From Novosphingobium sediminis (GTDB lineage: Bacteria; Pseudomonadota; Alphaproteobacteria; Sphingomonadales; Sphingomonadaceae), in contig NZ_BJYR01000020.1 of assembly GCF_007991615.1 (NCBI RefSeq), positions 1 to 64,000 on the forward strand: a stretch of DNA of 64,000 nucleotides. Direction: 5' to 3'. Each line of letters starts with the position of its first letter. Within the stretch, counting starts at the first letter, position 1. This document shows positions 1-9,198 of the stretch, piece by piece. A model generated the notes under the pieces. It was not told the DNA's origin, made no database searches, and saw only the letters and a program-made list of their open reading frames with translations. The position numbers and the translations under genes are program-made.

Positions 1-333
1 ACAGTAAGTCTCGGAAACTTGTGTCTCCACTGACCAAGCTCACACAGCAATAACTCGAACGCCACTTGTGGGGCGTTCCGGACGTCCTCTGCGGCGCCAT
101 CGACGCCGGCGACAGCAAGCAGAAGGTCTTCGGTCTGCTGCTCGACACACGGCTGTCCGACGTGTGGGACAAGGTGTCTGAGGCAACGTATGTGACGGGG
201 TACCCCCGTCCCTTGACGTTGATGTCGACGACACTCAGCCTACGGCCCAACGGCTGTGTCCGTACCTTCGTCGGAAAGGCTCGCCTCCGTGGCGGCTTGA
301 TCCGGACTGCGCTTAGGCAGGAGATGGACGTCG
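1..333. other. Unassigned left edge with coding-like composition
   Basis: No gene here could be identified. The forward frame from about 66 to 340 has strongly GC-rich third positions, as real genes in this window do, and is open after a TAA near 51. Its peptide matches no family I recognise, and it runs on into the antisense of the regulator gene that follows. It may be the remnant of a gene cut off by an old rearrangement. The first 50 bases are less GC-rich and show nothing. Confidence 0.3.
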
Positions 334-3003
334 TCAATCAAGGATCTCGGGATTCGCTACTGCGTAGAGCACAGCTTGCACGCGGCTTTCGATTCCGATT
401 TTGCCCAGGATGGCGGAAACATGATGCTCGACTGTCCGAAGTGAACGGCCGAGGCGTTCCGCTATTTCCCGGTTGCTCTCGCCGTCGACCATCATGCGCA
501 GAATATCGACCTCGCGGCGCGTCAGCCCCAAGGGATGGCTGCGCGCAGCACGATAGGGACCGCGCTTTCGGCCCTGCGCAGGCAAGCGAATGCCGCGCTC
601 TGCCGCAAGGCTGCCCGCAAGCGCAATGCCAGCCAGCGCACCCATCGCCTGCAGTTCCTGCAGTGCCTCAAGGAACTCGGCCTCAGCAGCCGTTCCGACC
701 GTATAGAGCCGCGCAAGGCTGGCATTGAACCGGTAGCCCCCGCCAAGCCAGACAGCGGCCGCCGCCCCTCCCTCACCGGCAAACTCCTCGCTGACAGCGC
801 CGTGAAGCGCAGCCCCTAAGTCCTGAGGTGTATGGCCAAGCCGAAACATCCAGAGCGCCGCAAGATTGCTGTTGTACGGATCCGCACTTTCGACCGCGAG
901 TTGACCGCAAGTTTTGGCTAGCTCTGACGCCTTGTCCCGATGACCGTTCAGTGCAAGGTACTCGATCTCGCCCAGCAAAGCCTCCGCAAGACGGCGCTTT
1001 GAACCCATGCGCTGGGCAAGCTCTACGCATTCGCTGATGGCCTTGTGAGCTTCTGGTTCGCCTTTGCGCACTGCGGCCATTGCCTGCGCCAGGATCGCAG
1101 GGAACGCAAAAGCAGGCGGAGCCCCGATGCCTTCAAGCGCCCGGTCTGAAAGCCGGGAGGCTTCATCCAACTGCCCTGTATGGACGACAATCAACGCGCG
1201 CTGCCCAAGGAGCAGCGTCCGCCAACAATTCATCGTATCGCCGCTCAGCAGCGGATTGGGCCGCCCCAGCCAGTCGCTGGCCCGATCGAGATCCATAATC
1301 GAAAAAGCAATTCTGCATCCGGCACTCTGCACTCTGGCCGCAAGTTCATGCAGCGAATGTGCGCTCGCTTGTGCATAGCAGCGCTCCAGTTTCGACCATA
1401 CGGTGCCGATCTCGTCCTGGCTTGCCGCAAGGACCGCTTCGATCAACTCGACTTCCAGCCGGACAGCGGTACCGCTGGCGTCCGCAAGCACGGCAAGGGC
1501 TCTTTCCAGATGTGCGCGCGCAAGCTCTGCTTCTGCCCGCTCCCCGGCGAGATCAGCGGCCAGACCATGCGCAGCCGCCAGTTCCGCATTGGGGCCTTTC
1601 ATCTCGAGCAGACGGATGGCTTCAGAAACGCAGGTCGCGGCGGCTCCGCTTTCTCCCCGGTACGTAAGCAACCTTGCCAGCAGCAATTGGGCAGTACCGG
1701 CTGCGTGCAGATCGCCTAGCCCGTTCCAATGGCTGACGTTCTTCGCAACCTGCCCGATCATGGCATCGGTCAGCCCACCGGCAACGGCGGATCGACAAAC
1801 CCAGAGCTCGGCAATTTGTGCGTGGAGTTCCGCATCCGCCGCAAGTGCATGGGGCAGTGCAGCGGCGAGATGGCCGACGCAGTCGCTCAGATTGCCCCTT
1901 GCCTCCGCAGCTCGTGCCGCGGCAATGGCACCTTGCGCAGCTGCCAGATCATCACCTGCTTCGTGCGCCAGACGGAACCACGATTCCGCCGGGCACACGC
2001 GTTCTCCGGCAGCTTTGAGTGGTTCAAGCAAGCGCTGTCGCACGGCCGCTTGGGTGAACTGAGGAATAAGTTCAAGGACCGCGAGGCGCATGACTTCGCG
2101 TTTGAATGCTCCACCTGCCGAGTTGGCGAGCAGGGCGCCGCTTGCCGGAATAAGCCGCGGATCAAGATCAAAGTTCTGCGACAGCCACACCGGCAGATCA
2201 GGGCCGTGGGGCGGCGGCACGAACGCCAGAAGTTCAATCCAGGTGCGTTCTGCTTCGTTAAGGCGCTGCAATCTGGTTGCAGCGAGGTTCTTGAACATCT
2301 CCGGCAGTCGATCACCATCTCGAAAGCCTTTGCGCAGCAATTCGTTGACAAACTGCGGGTTGCCATCGCTTAGCCGGTAGATCGGATCTGGCGGCAAACT
2401 CGCCTTTTCGCAGAGATCCGCAACCTCTGTGAAGGTAAGCGGCGGTATCTCAAATCGGATCGAGAGTTCGGCTGGCAACGCACCGAGCAGACTCACCAGA
2501 GGATGGTCAAGATCGACTTCCTCGGGGCGATAGCTGCAAACGATCAGGAGCGGTGCGGCGTTCAGCCTGCGCAGCACATAGCGCAGGACATCGAGTGTGC
2601 CAGGGTCAGCATGGTGAACATCCTCCAGCACAATGATTGTCCCGCGCGGTAGCTGCAGGATCGCTTGGCCAACCCGGCCAATCGGATCGATACTTTCGGT
2701 GGCCTGGGCGATCGCGCGTCCATGGGATTTGCCAAGCACCTCCGCGAGGTCCAGCCAGGGCCCGAGAGGACGGGGATTGTTGAGTTGTTCGCAAGCTGCG
2801 CGTGCCAGAGGCTGGCGCGCTGCTTCTGACCCGATGAAATCATCGATCAGCCGGGTCTTGCCCATGCCGGCTTCACCGGAGACGACCACCACATTACCAG
2901 ACGACGCGGAACGCATGGCGTCCGCCATCCTGAGCAGCAGGGTGAGCGCTTCACTGCGTGCAACAATCGGCGTCACGACTTCACTGCCCCGGTCAATCCC
3001 CAA
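334..3003 (-). CDS. MalT-like ATPase/LuxR transcriptional regulator
   Basis: This 889-residue protein is a large LuxR-type regulator that uses ATP binding as a switch. A Walker A motif, GEAGMGKT, lies at about residues 43-50. A Walker B-like stretch, IIVLEDVHHAD, lies at about 123-133. A long helical middle region, probably TPR-like repeats, follows. The C-terminal 60 residues form a LuxR helix-turn-helix, with LTRREVDILRMMVDGESNREIA and then RTVEHH. It is divergent from the virB operon across about 430 bp, so it is the natural candidate regulator of that operon. Its ligand cannot be read from sequence. The family is also called LAL or STAND regulators. Confidence 0.88.
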   Translation of the reverse strand: MGIDRGSEVVTPIVARSEALTLLLRMADAMRSASSGNVVVVSGEAGMGKTRLIDDFIGSEAARQPLARAACEQLNNPRPLGPWLDLAEVLGKSHGRAIAQATESIDPIGRVGQAILQLPRGTIIVLEDVHHADPGTLDVLRYVLRRLNAAPLLIVCSYRPEEVDLDHPLVSLLGALPAELSIRFEIPPLTFTEVADLCEKASLPPDPIYRLSDGNPQFVNELLRKGFRDGDRLPEMFKNLAATRLQRLNEAERTWIELLAFVPPPHGPDLPVWLSQNFDLDPRLIPASGALLANSAGGAFKREVMRLAVLELIPQFTQAAVRQRLLEPLKAAGERVCPAESWFRLAHEAGDDLAAAQGAIAAARAAEARGNLSDCVGHLAAALPHALAADAELHAQIAELWVCRSAVAGGLTDAMIGQVAKNVSHWNGLGDLHAAGTAQLLLARLLTYRGESGAAATCVSEAIRLLEMKGPNAELAAAHGLAADLAGERAEAELARAHLERALAVLADASGTAVRLEVELIEAVLAASQDEIGTVWSKLERCYAQASAHSLHELAARVQSAGCRIAFSIMDLDRASDWLGRPNPLLSGDTMNCWRTLLLGQRALIVVHTGQLDEASRLSDRALEGIGAPPAFAFPAILAQAMAAVRKGEPEAHKAISECVELAQRMGSKRRLAEALLGEIEYLALNGHRDKASELAKTCGQLAVESADPYNSNLAALWMFRLGHTPQDLGAALHGAVSEEFAGEGGAAAAVWLGGGYRFNASLARLYTVGTAAEAEFLEALQELQAMGALAGIALAGSLAAERGIRLPAQGRKRGPYRAARSHPLGLTRREVDILRMMVDGESNREIAERLGRSLRTVEHHVSAILGKIGIESRVQAVLYAVANPEILD

Positions 3004-3430
3004 AACAGCGCTCTCCGGCGCTTTACACCCCAGTCAGAAATTCAGGCCAAATGCTCTTTGTTTGCTTGAGCCAGGTGTACGGTTACAGGGCCTGCAAAAA
3101 AAATTCCCATTCCGGGTCAATGCCTGCGATTGCGAAAAATAGGTGGGATCACCGATGTTTCAGGTTTGCACGCTCCATAGCCTGCGAGATCGAAGCGGTG
3201 GCAGGGAAGCGGGCTTCCGGGCGCATTTGTCGACAGGTTCGATTGTGCTGATGGAACGACCATTACCTACTTGCATACCGGACTACGGATCCTCTGGTGT
3301 CGCCAAAAAACAGAGTGCGGACAAAGTCGTCAAGTCTCCGGTAGCCGTGAAAGCCGCGTTTGCCGAACCGCACCACAGAACCAGTTCGATTGAGCAGCCG
3401 AGGGCTGTGCGCGGGGAAAGGGCCGTAGTG
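3004..3430. promoter_or_regulatory. Divergent intergenic region, LuxR-type regulator / virB operon
   Basis: About 430 bases separate the regulator start from the likely virB2 start. Part of the region is AT-richer than its surroundings, including an A8 run near 3098-3105. A frame open from 3143 runs through into virB2, but its codons are not GC3-biased, so I treat it as untranslated leader. A loose dyad pairs TCCCA near 3109 with TGGGA near 3144. The promoters of both flanking transcription units should lie here. No specific -35/-10 pair stood out. Confidence 0.4.
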
Positions 3431-3784
3431 GTGTCTGGACAAAATTATCTGCGGCGGGGGCGGCATGCCCTGTCCCGGCTGGGGCATTTGGCTTTTGGCG
3501 CTCTGCTCACGCTGCTGCCGCAAGTGGCCATGGCTCAGCAGTATGCGGCAGACCCGAGTGGATCGGGTCCGATCGTTGGCGCTGTCCGCTGGTTGCAGAA
3601 CACCCTTCTTGGAACCGTGGCGACGGTGGTGGCGGTTATCGCCGTCGCCTCTGTCGGCTTCATGATGCTCACCGGCCGAATGAACTGGCGTTATGGCGCG
3701 ACGGTCATTCTGGGCTGCTTCATCCTGTTCGGGGCCGCCAGCATCGTCGCCGGCATCCAGACCGCCGCAAGCACGGGTTACTGA
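3431..3784 (+). CDS. virB2: VirB2/TrbC-type major pilin of a type IV secretion system
   Basis: This is a small pilin precursor. A hydrophobic signal segment ends in QVAMA|QQ, and two long hydrophobic helices follow, separated by a short GRMNWRYG loop, as in VirB2 and TrbC. The mature protein would be about 80 residues, normal for the family. I chose the GTG at 3431 because GGGGAAAGGG lies just upstream with good spacing; a GTG at 3428 is equally possible. Starts as far up as 3143 are open, but that extension has atypical codon use. It is the first gene of a virB2-3-4-6-8-9-10-11 operon and should form the extracellular pilus. Confidence 0.82.
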   Translation: MSGQNYLRRGRHALSRLGHLAFGALLTLLPQVAMAQQYAADPSGSGPIVGAVRWLQNTLLGTVATVVAVIAVASVGFMMLTGRMNWRYGATVILGCFILFGAASIVAGIQTAASTGY

Positions 3785-3793
3785 GCCCAGGCC

Positions 3794-4078
3794 ATGGCGG
3801 TCCTCAGAAGTGAACCCCTGTTTGTCGCTCTCACGCGCCCACAGATGTTCGCTGGCGTCACTTATACGTTCTTTGTGCTCAACGGGGTGATCACGACCGA
3901 ATTGTTCCTCCTATTCAAGACACCGTGGGTGCTTGTCGCGGCGCTGGTGATCCATGCGCTCGGAGCGCTGGCATGCTTGCGTGAACCGCGCTTCTTCGAT
4001 CTTTGGCTGGTGCGGGTTTCGCGCTGTCCGCGCATTCGCAACCACCGGTACTGGCAATGCAATTCCTATCGGGCCTGA
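3794..4078 (+). CDS. virB3: VirB3 inner-membrane component of T4SS
   Basis: This 94-residue protein has the VirB3 pattern. A short N-terminal segment (LFVALTRPQMFAGV) is followed by a closely spaced pair of hydrophobic helices and then the conserved REPRFFDLW region. VirB3 works with the VirB4 ATPase at the inner membrane during pilus assembly. The gene begins 9 bp after virB2 and its 3' end overlaps the start of virB4 by about 20 bp. The last 20 residues, encoded near the overlap, look less conserved. Confidence 0.85.
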   Translation: MAVLRSEPLFVALTRPQMFAGVTYTFFVLNGVITTELFLLFKTPWVLVAALVIHALGALACLREPRFFDLWLVRVSRCPRIRNHRYWQCNSYRA

Positions 4079-6444
4079 CGGGCAGCGGACCTGCGTTCGA
4101 GCAGGAACAAAGTGCCGGGAGCAGGCTTCCGTACCAGCGCCATATCGACGACCGCACGATCGAGCTCCGCGATGGCTCGCTGATGCAAGTCATCAAGCTC
4201 GCCGGTCTGCAGTTCGAGACCAGCGACGCCGAAGACCTCAACTACCGTCAGGACCTGCGCGATGCGGCGCTGCGTGCCATCGGCAGCAGCAACTTCGCCG
4301 TCTACCACCATGTCCTGCGGCGCGAGGCAAAGGCCGTCTGCCATGGAACGTTCGAAGACGATTTCAGCCGACGTCTCGATGATGCCTGGCAGGACCGTCT
4401 GGCCGGGCGCCGTCTATTCGTGAACGAACTCTACCTCACGCTGATCCGAAGGCCATCCGGGCGCGGCGGCAACTGGTTCACCCGGCTTGCGGGGGTCGCC
4501 GAACGCACCGTAGCCGAGGCTGCGAGCGCACGTTTTGCAGCAGACTGCCGCGCGCTTGAAGCCGCGTCGGAACAATTGCTGGCCGCCCTCACACCCTATG
4601 GCGCGCGGGTCCTGCAAGTCTATGACGGCCCGGGCGGGCTGTGCTCCGAGCCACTCGAGTTTCTGGCGACGCTCTACAACGGCACAGTTCACCCGGTCAG
4701 ACTGCCGCTCGGCGATCTTGGCGAATACCTGCCGGCGCGCCGGGTCAGTTTCGGCCGAGACACGATCGAACTAGGACCTGTGGCGGAGAAGCCGAGCAGC
4801 TTTGCTGCGATGGTCTCGATCAAGGATTACCCCGCGCAGACCATGCCGGGCATGCTCGACGATCTGCTGCGGCTGCCGTTTGAACTGGCTGTCAGCCAGA
4901 GCTTCGCGTTCGTCGACCGGCGCGACGGCCTTTCGCGCATGAACCTTGTCCTGCGCCGCATGCGGGCTTCCGACGATGAGGCAATCAGCCTGCGCGGCGA
5001 ACTCGGCAGCGCGAAGGACGAACTTGCCGCCGGACGCGCAGCCTATGGCGAGCACCACCTCACCGTGATGGTATGCGGCGCCTCGCCCGCAGAAGTGAGT
5101 GCGGGCGTTGCCGAAGTGCAGGCCAGCCTGATCGATCTCGGCATGATCTCGGTTCGTGAAGACCTTGCTCTCGAACCTACCTTCTGGGCGCAGTTTCCAG
5201 GCAATTTCAAGTTCATCGCGCGCCGGGCCCTGATCGGATCCGGCAATTTCGCAAGCCTTGCCAGCGGGCACAATTTCCCCGCCGGACGCGCCGAGGGCAA
5301 TCACTGGGGCGGCGCGGTTACCCTTTTCGAAACGACGGCGGCCGGCCCCTACAGCTTCAATTTCCACCACGGCGATCTTGGCAACTTCACGGTCATCGGC
5401 CCGTCCGGTTCGGGCAAGACCGTCATCGTCAACTTCCTGCTCGCGCAAGCCCGCCGGTTCCGGCCGCGCATCGTGTTTTTCGACAAGGACCGCGGTGCCG
5501 AGCTGTTCATCCGCGCCATCGGCGGTGTCTACGATGTGCTGCGCCCCGGCACGCCGAGCCGGCTCAACCCGCTGCAACTGGCCGATAGCCCGGCCAACCG
5601 CCGCTTCCTGATCGAATGGGTCACTCGCCTCGCTTGCAGCGAAGGGCAAACCCTTTCGAGTGCGGAACAGCAGCAGGTGAAGGAAGCGGTGGAGGCCAAT
5701 TTCAAGGCCGCTCCGGCCTATCGGCGCCTGCGCATCTTCGTGCAGCTTTTCCGCGGTGCCACGCGTCCGCAACCGGCCGATCTCTATGCCCGCCTGCGGC
5801 CTTGGTGGGGCGACGGCGAGCATGCCTGGCTGTTCGACAATGCCGAAGACCATGTCGATCTATCGAGTGAAACCGTCGGCTTCGACATGACGCGGCTGCT
5901 CGACGACCCCGTCCTGCGCACGCCTGCCATGATGTACCTGTTCCATCAGGTCGATGTGCGGCTCGATGGTCAGCCCTCGATCATTGTGGTCGATGAAGGC
6001 TGGAAGGCTCTTGATGACGACGTTTTCGTCCAGCGCATCCGCGATTGGGAAAAGACGATCCGCAAGCGCAACGGCGTCATCGGCTTCGTTACGCAAAGCG
6101 CGGAGGATGCACTGAGCAGCAAGATCGCCTCGGCCATCGTCGAGCAGGCCGCTACGCAGATCTTCACGCCCAATCCGAAGGCGCAGGCGGAGGACTACAT
6201 CAAGGGCTTCGGCCTTTCCCCGCACGAGTTCGAACTGGTGAAGCGCCTGCCCGACACCTCGCGCTGCTTCCTCGTCAAGCATGGCCTCGAAAGCGTCGTT
6301 GTCCGCCTCAATCTTGCAGGGGAAACCGAGCTCCTCACCATCCTTTCGGGGCGGGAAAGCTCGATCCGGCTCTTCGATGAAATCCGCGTCCGCACCGGGG
6401 ACAGCCCGGCGGCCTGGATGGCCGAACTGCTGCGGGTGGCATGA
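4057..6444 (+). CDS. virB4: VirB4 ATPase of T4SS
   Basis: This is the large inner-membrane-associated ATPase that powers pilus assembly and substrate transfer. From the ATG at 4057 it has 795 residues, the normal family length. An upstream TTG at 4003 would lengthen it but would overlap virB3 far more. The N-terminal CagE/TrbE/VirB domain covers roughly residues 150-380. Walker A GPSGSGKT lies at about 448-455. Walker B IIVVDEGW has D646 and E647, and the FVTQSAEDA motif follows. Its stop overlaps the start of virB6 as ATGATGG, which implies translational coupling. No missing motif was seen. Confidence 0.95.
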   Translation: MQFLSGLTGSGPAFEQEQSAGSRLPYQRHIDDRTIELRDGSLMQVIKLAGLQFETSDAEDLNYRQDLRDAALRAIGSSNFAVYHHVLRREAKAVCHGTFEDDFSRRLDDAWQDRLAGRRLFVNELYLTLIRRPSGRGGNWFTRLAGVAERTVAEAASARFAADCRALEAASEQLLAALTPYGARVLQVYDGPGGLCSEPLEFLATLYNGTVHPVRLPLGDLGEYLPARRVSFGRDTIELGPVAEKPSSFAAMVSIKDYPAQTMPGMLDDLLRLPFELAVSQSFAFVDRRDGLSRMNLVLRRMRASDDEAISLRGELGSAKDELAAGRAAYGEHHLTVMVCGASPAEVSAGVAEVQASLIDLGMISVREDLALEPTFWAQFPGNFKFIARRALIGSGNFASLASGHNFPAGRAEGNHWGGAVTLFETTAAGPYSFNFHHGDLGNFTVIGPSGSGKTVIVNFLLAQARRFRPRIVFFDKDRGAELFIRAIGGVYDVLRPGTPSRLNPLQLADSPANRRFLIEWVTRLACSEGQTLSSAEQQQVKEAVEANFKAAPAYRRLRIFVQLFRGATRPQPADLYARLRPWWGDGEHAWLFDNAEDHVDLSSETVGFDMTRLLDDPVLRTPAMMYLFHQVDVRLDGQPSIIVVDEGWKALDDDVFVQRIRDWEKTIRKRNGVIGFVTQSAEDALSSKIASAIVEQAATQIFTPNPKAQAEDYIKGFGLSPHEFELVKRLPDTSRCFLVKHGLESVVVRLNLAGETELLTILSGRESSIRLFDEIRVRTGDSPAAWMAELLRVA

Positions 6445-7676
6445 TGGCGTCCTGCCCGCCCTTCGATCCCACTGGTCCTTTCGTCAAAGGGCTGCTCGCC
6501 TACACGGACTGCGAGACCGCCAATCTGGCCGAGCAGGGCTACCGCCTGATCGGCGCGGGCACCGTTTTCGCGCAAGCACTCGATGGCTTGCTGATCGTGG
6601 CGGTTGCGCTGTTCGGATACCGCATGCTGATGGGCGAGACCCCGCACTTGCGCGATGGTGTGATGCAGGTCATCAAGATCGGCTTCGTGCTCGCGCTCGC
6701 GCAGCATTGGTCAAGCTATCAGCCTGCCGTCTACAATCTGGCGACCGGCGCGCCGCCGATGTTGGTCAGCCAGCTTTTCGGCGAGGCAAGCCGCAGCCAA
6801 TCCGGCACACAAGGCCAACTGGTAGACCGCGTCGAAGCGGTTGATGCAGCGCTGGGTCTGATCCTGCATCCCGAACGCGATACGCGGACGTCAACGCTGC
6901 CTCGCCCGCCGATCGCAGGAGCGGCAGTGGTTGACCCGGCCAATCAGGCTGGACCCGAACTGGCACCCGAGACGCGCGATACGCTGACATCTGCAAACAA
7001 CACGCTGCTGCTGACCATGGTGTCTGGCGCAATCGGTCTGCGGATCGCCATGGCCCTCCTCCTTGCGCTGGGGCCGCTGTTCATCGCGGGGCTGCTGTTC
7101 GGCGGGACAACGTCCCTGTTCTCGGGATGGGTGCGGGCTTTGCTTGGCACGATGCTGGGCCTCGTGTGCGTGCCGGTCGTAATGGCCTTCGAACTGGCAC
7201 TGGTCGAACCGCAAGTCGCGGCCCTGAACCGCACCTTTGTGCTTGGCACGGCGTTCGGCGCGCTGCCGGACCGCTTGTGGATCATCACCACCGCGTTTGC
7301 CGCGAGCCTGATTCTTGCGCTCCTGCTGATAATCCGGGCTGCGGCAGGCCTACGCTTCGAGCGCTGGGGCAGGATGGTCAGCGAAATGATTGCACCCGGC
7401 GCGCAAAGCGGCCCCATCGTGCTGCCCCATCGTGATGATCGCCCGCACACCCCGGTTGCGCGCGATCACGCGCAGCGGGTCGCCGATGCGGCGGTGGCGG
7501 CTGAGCGCCGCGAGGCGCCGGCAGCCCGACACGGCTCCCGCACAACGGTGATCGAACGCGGGCAGGGCAGTCAGAGCTGGCAAGGGGCATCCGTCGCGGC
7601 CAGTGGCCCTGCGGCGCCCAGCCGGGCTACCGGCGGCCGTACCTCGGCCGCAGCCCAAAGGCGGGATGGAAGATAA
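6441..7676 (+). CDS. virB6: VirB6/TrbL-type polytopic channel protein of T4SS
   Basis: This 411-residue protein has several hydrophobic segments in its first 320 residues: LDGLLIVAVALFGY near residue 50, a pair near 195-225, and another near 290. An Ala/Arg-rich hydrophilic tail follows. That is the layout of VirB6, which helps form the inner-membrane part of the channel. The start overlaps the virB4 stop. Its own TAA shares one base with the virB8 ATG (TAATG). In many P-type systems virB5 sits between virB4 and virB6; here the two genes overlap, so virB5 is absent from its usual place. Confidence 0.88.
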   Translation: MMASCPPFDPTGPFVKGLLAYTDCETANLAEQGYRLIGAGTVFAQALDGLLIVAVALFGYRMLMGETPHLRDGVMQVIKIGFVLALAQHWSSYQPAVYNLATGAPPMLVSQLFGEASRSQSGTQGQLVDRVEAVDAALGLILHPERDTRTSTLPRPPIAGAAVVDPANQAGPELAPETRDTLTSANNTLLLTMVSGAIGLRIAMALLLALGPLFIAGLLFGGTTSLFSGWVRALLGTMLGLVCVPVVMAFELALVEPQVAALNRTFVLGTAFGALPDRLWIITTAFAASLILALLLIIRAAAGLRFERWGRMVSEMIAPGAQSGPIVLPHRDDRPHTPVARDHAQRVADAAVAAERREAPAARHGSRTTVIERGQGSQSWQGASVAASGPAAPSRATGGRTSAAAQRRDGR

Positions 7677-8473
7677 TGAAGAACGAAGTGTCATCCGATA
7701 AGGCCGCCGCGCGCAAGGCCTATTACGCGAGCGCAGAAAGCTGGGCAGCGGACCGGACGGAGCAGATGGCGCGCACGCTTCGCCTGACCCGCTTGCTGGC
7801 TGCGGGTGCCGCTGCGGTCGCCGTGATCGAGGCCATCGCGCTGATCGCGATCACTCCGCTCAAGACGGTTGTACCCTATACCATCATGGTCGACCGCACG
7901 ACCGGCTTTGCGACCGTGCTCGACGAAAAGGCCGTGCCGAACATCAAGCCGGACAGCGCACTCACCCAATCGCTGCTGGCGCAATATGTCGTGGCGCGTG
8001 AGACGTTTGATGTCGCCGGCCTCCAGGGTCAGTACCGCAAGGTTGCGCTGTGGTCAGGCGAGCAGGCGCGGCGCGATTACCTCGGCCAGATGCAATCGGG
8101 CAATCCCGAAAGCCCGATCAACCGCTATCCGCGCGGGACGATTGTCGAGACGGTGATCGAAAGCGTGACCCCGATGGCAGACAACGCTGCGCTGGTGCGC
8201 TTCTACACGCAGCGGCGGGACCGCGGACAGGAACCCGGCGCACCCAGCTACTGGGTCTCGCTCGTGCGCTTCCGCTTCTCCGGAACGCCGATGGCGCTGA
8301 ACGACCGGTTGATCAATCCGCTCGGCTTTCAGGTGGTCCACTATCGCCGCGATCAGGAAGCGCCGCCGCCGGTTTCGGCAGCAACGCAGGCGAGTGCGGA
8401 TAACACCGCTTCCGGCGCAGCGTTGCCCTTGCCGGCTCCCAGTGCCAGCGCCGGAGGATCGGCCAGCCAATGA
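7676..8473 (+). CDS. virB8: VirB8 assembly factor of T4SS
   Basis: This bitopic inner-membrane protein nucleates the T4SS core. A short cytoplasmic N-terminus (AARKAYYASAESWAADR) precedes one transmembrane helix at about residues 40-62. A periplasmic NTF2-like domain then carries recognisable VirB8 features: VPYTIMVDRTTG, the YVVARETFD region, and NPLGFQV near the end. The last 40 residues are Ala/Pro-rich and probably disordered. It is coupled to virB6 by a one-base overlap and to virB9 by ATGA. Confidence 0.93.
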   Translation: MKNEVSSDKAAARKAYYASAESWAADRTEQMARTLRLTRLLAAGAAAVAVIEAIALIAITPLKTVVPYTIMVDRTTGFATVLDEKAVPNIKPDSALTQSLLAQYVVARETFDVAGLQGQYRKVALWSGEQARRDYLGQMQSGNPESPINRYPRGTIVETVIESVTPMADNAALVRFYTQRRDRGQEPGAPSYWVSLVRFRFSGTPMALNDRLINPLGFQVVHYRRDQEAPPPVSAATQASADNTASGAALPLPAPSASAGGSASQ

Positions 8474-9198
8474 GGCGGAGCGCCTTCATTCAGCCCCGCG
8501 TGGCTGTGCTTGCGCTGGCGCTGGCCGCCTTTGCGGCGAGCGCGGCCAAGGCCGAAGTCGTGCCCTCACCGACCACTGGCGACGCTCATATCCAGACGGC
8601 CCCATACGACCCGCAGGAGGTCGTCGTCCTCCATGTCGCCCCCGGTTTTGCGACCACCGTGATCTTCTCGGCGGACGAGCGGATCGAAACTGTAACCGTG
8701 GGCGAAAGCAGCGGCTGGCAAGTACAGGTCAACAAGCGGGCCGATCAACTGGTGGTCAAGCCCTTGGGCTCGCAGCCGAGCACCAATCTCACCGTCATCT
8801 CGGATCAGCGCACCTACAATTTCCTGCTGACGACCGTGCCGCCCGATTTCGGCGTTGCGCCCTATCTTGTGCGCATGACGTATCCTGGACCCGTGCAGAC
8901 AGCCGGGCAGGACGCCAAGCCTCCGGTCCCGCCTTCAGTCTACCGCCTGTCCGGTGCGCGTGACCTGCGGCCGACGGCGATGTCGGACGACGGGCAGTTT
9001 ACGTCGATCATCTGGCCCGCGACTGCCCCCATGCCGGCGGTCTACGCCGAGGACGAGCCTGGCAAGCTGGCCTTGGTCAATGGCGTCGTGCGCGAGGGCG
9101 TGTTCGTGATCGAAGGCATCCACACGCGGCTGGTCTTCGTCCGCGGGGCACTGCGGAGTGTGGCGCAGCGGATCGAGCAGGCCGAGGCAAGCCGATGA
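8470..9198 (+). CDS. virB9: VirB9 outer-membrane core complex protein
   Basis: This 242-residue protein has a signal peptide ending near AAKA|EVV. It shows the VirB9 signatures: YDPQEVVVLHV near the start, LVVKPLGSQPSTNLTVISDQRTYNF in the middle (given here only to show the conserved NLTV and TDR-like region), and a C-terminal domain ending in FVRGALRSVAQRIEQ. With VirB10, and normally VirB7, it builds the outer-membrane ring. No virB7 lipoprotein gene lies in front of it: virB8 and virB9 overlap directly. The stop overlaps the virB10 ATG. Confidence 0.92.
   Translation: MRRSAFIQPRVAVLALALAAFAASAAKAEVVPSPTTGDAHIQTAPYDPQEVVVLHVAPGFATTVIFSADERIETVTVGESSGWQVQVNKRADQLVVKPLGSQPSTNLTVISDQRTYNFLLTTVPPDFGVAPYLVRMTYPGPVQTAGQDAKPPVPPSVYRLSGARDLRPTAMSDDGQFTSIIWPATAPMPAVYAEDEPGKLALVNGVVREGVFVIEGIHTRLVFVRGALRSVAQRIEQAEASR

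Noticed and set aside
66..340. Insertion sequence fragment at the left edge
   Set aside because: No terminal repeats, DDE pattern or transposase similarity could be seen; it is reported only as unassigned.
3143..3430. Long N-terminal extension of virB2
   Set aside because: The codons lack the GC3 bias of the window, and a better ribosome site precedes 3431. Pilins of this family are short.
4003..4056. Upstream TTG start for virB4
   Set aside because: It would overlap virB3 by 76 bases and adds residues unlike VirB4; the ATG at 4057 gives the usual length.
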